Under the pieces are notes generated by a model. It saw only the letters and a list, made by a program, of their open reading frames with translations, did not search any database and was not told where the DNA came from. Made by a program: the position numbers and the translations under genes. Positions 6,112-7,312 of a stretch of 7,312 nucleotides of DNA are shown here, piece after piece. Origin of the DNA: Gammaproteobacteria bacterium (lineage in GTDB: Bacteria > Pseudomonadota > Gammaproteobacteria > JAPPPA01); assembly GCA_028817755.1 (NCBI GenBank), contig JAPPPA010000100.1:1-7312 (forward strand), read 5' to 3'. Position 1 is the first letter of the stretch. The number at the start of each line of letters is the position of its first letter.

Positions 6112-7312
6112 ATGAGCGACACTGGTTTAACGGTACCTGTAACAGTAGTAGAAGCAGACGGCACGATTCGCATTCCCATGCGCGAGCGCGCGGCTGAGTT
6201 GTTGCGTTCTGCCGGCCAGTACACCTGGCGCACCATTACTATTCCTAAAGGGTTTGTGCCGCTAGCGCAGATTTTTGCGCATAACCAACCCATTGCTGAG
6301 GGCGAGTTAAGCCAAGCGCTAGATACGCTATTTACGCAGCTTTATACCCACCCAGTCACTCGTCAAACCCGCAAAGTTACGGGCTTTTTACGTGAGCAGA
6401 ACTTACTGCCAAATGAGGCAACGACTGAAGATTTGATTCGCTTTGTAGTGAATCAATGTGTGCAGCGTAGTCCTGTGCCTGTGCCGGAAGTAGTGCTGGA
6501 TGAGTTTTGGTCGTTTTACGACGAGCTTATGTCAGCGCCAGAGCTTAAGGGCTTGGCTGAGCTGAATTTAGATATTGCGCGTTACGTGTTGCGCACCTAT
6601 GAGCCGTTGTTGGTTGAGTTGATTAATACGCTCAAAGAAACGCGTCGCGTGAACCAAGAAATGCTGGGTGAGCTGGTGCGTCGTGCCATGGTGGTGCGTA
6701 CGGATATCGTGATTATCCGCAGACAAATCAAAGCCTTACGCTACATTAAGCCGTTCTTCCAGACTGATCCTAAAGACTTTGGTAAGCAGGCAGAAATTGT
6801 TGCCTCAATGGTGCGTGAGTTCGGGCCGTTCTTTATCAAGATGGCGCAAGTTGCAGCGAGTAATGCTGACTTCCTACCAGAAGAAATTGCGCGCGAATTA
6901 GAAGTGTTCCACGAGGATGTTGATCCTATGTTGGGCACCGAGGTGATGGAGGCGTTTAAGCATAGCTTTGGTAAGCGCCCACACGATATGTATTTTGGTT
7001 TTGATACCGAAAAGCCGTTGAAATCAGGCTCAATTGGCTCGGTTTATTTGGCGCGTCGTCCGGTACAAATTGAAGATCGCGAGCTGCTGAAGCGCGTGAT
7101 CGTGAAAGTCGGTCGCCATAACCTCGATCGCGAATTCCAAATGGGCAAAATGGTGCTGGGTTTAGCCATCATTAGCTCTCAATACTGGGCACCGCATAGC
7201 AAGCTTGCGCCGTTCTTGCAGGCATTGCAGGAGCAGGCTGACGAGTTTGTACGTGGTGTCCAAGACGAGTTGGATTTCCGCGAAGAAGCCAACACCCAGC
7301 GCCGTTTCGAGC
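6112..7312 (+). CDS. Divergent ABC1/UbiB (AarF) family kinase-like protein, N-terminal 400 residues (3' end beyond window)
   Basis: Member of the atypical ABC1 kinase-like superfamily, whose UbiB/ADCK members support ubiquinone synthesis or other lipid processes. The frame is open from the ATG at 6112-6114 to the window edge; a stop at 6040-6042 closes it upstream, and no good Shine-Dalgarno is present. Residues 1-~205 form an extra N-terminal region with no motif I recognise. Family features follow: REFGPFFIKMAQ at 235-246, in the position of the KxGQ motif but with A245 for glycine; DFLPEEIARELEVFHEDVDP (253-272), matching the LP..L..L.D...P stretch; KPLKSGSIGSVYLAR (301-315), in place of the alanine-rich loop; the ATP-site lysine K332 in VIVKVGR; and DELDFREEAN (385-394), matching the ELD..EA.N block. 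The catalytic loop and DFG-like site lie outside the window. No membrane segment is evident in this part. The long N-terminus and altered motifs argue against a simple UbiB orthologue. Confidence 0.85.
   Translation, partial: MSDTGLTVPVTVVEADGTIRIPMRERAAELLRSAGQYTWRTITIPKGFVPLAQIFAHNQPIAEGELSQALDTLFTQLYTHPVTRQTRKVTGFLREQNLLPNEATTEDLIRFVVNQCVQRSPVPVPEVVLDEFWSFYDELMSAPELKGLAELNLDIARYVLRTYEPLLVELINTLKETRRVNQEMLGELVRRAMVVRTDIVIIRRQIKALRYIKPFFQTDPKDFGKQAEIVASMVREFGPFFIKMAQVAASNADFLPEEIARELEVFHEDVDPMLGTEVMEAFKHSFGKRPHDMYFGFDTEKPLKSGSIGSVYLARRPVQIEDRELLKRVIVKVGRHNLDREFQMGKMVLGLAIISSQYWAPHSKLAPFLQALQEQADEFVRGVQDELDFREEANTQRRFE

Overview
The window reads as a piece of a gammaproteobacterial chromosome of moderate GC content, probably from a marine or other environmental lineage. 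The evidence is the close match of ProS, IlvH and IspB to their gammaproteobacterial counterparts and an OprF/OmpA-type outer-membrane protein; genus cannot be told. All genes look like core chromosomal genes. I see no insertion sequence, tRNA or rRNA gene, CRISPR array or phage gene.

Layout. Bases 1-1012 (minus) hold the N-terminal 337 residues of prolyl-tRNA synthetase, cut by the window edge. Upstream of it on the same strand, after an 80-base gap with a nested inverted repeat, is the large subunit of acetolactate synthase (1093-2934). A 240-base divergent gap separates it from the small regulatory subunit ilvH (3175-3672, plus). A perfect 16-bp bidirectional terminator (3692-3729) follows, between ilvH and a convergent OmpA-family porin/peptidoglycan-anchor gene (3749-4756, minus). 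That gene has a near-consensus sigma-70 promoter and a repeat cluster just upstream. Next is ispB (minus, ending at 4915), which makes the polyprenyl tail of quinones. Divergent from ispB is the first 400 codons of a large, atypical ABC1/UbiB-family kinase-like protein (6112 to the window end).

How the genes relate. IlvB and IlvH form one enzyme, the first committed step of branched-chain amino acid synthesis, yet they are divergent here instead of co-transcribed. IspB and the ABC1-family protein may both touch quinone biology, since UbiB-type proteins support ubiquinone synthesis, but the ABC1 protein departs from true UbiB in its signature motifs and its long N-terminal region.

Most worth a second look: the ABC1-family protein with KMAQ and SGS in place of KxGQ and the alanine-rich loop; the loss of the motif-2 glutamate in ProS; the split ilvB/ilvH arrangement with unusual active-site motifs in IlvB; the structured proS leader; and the repeats ahead of the OmpA promoter. 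Nothing here is clearly a new multi-gene system.
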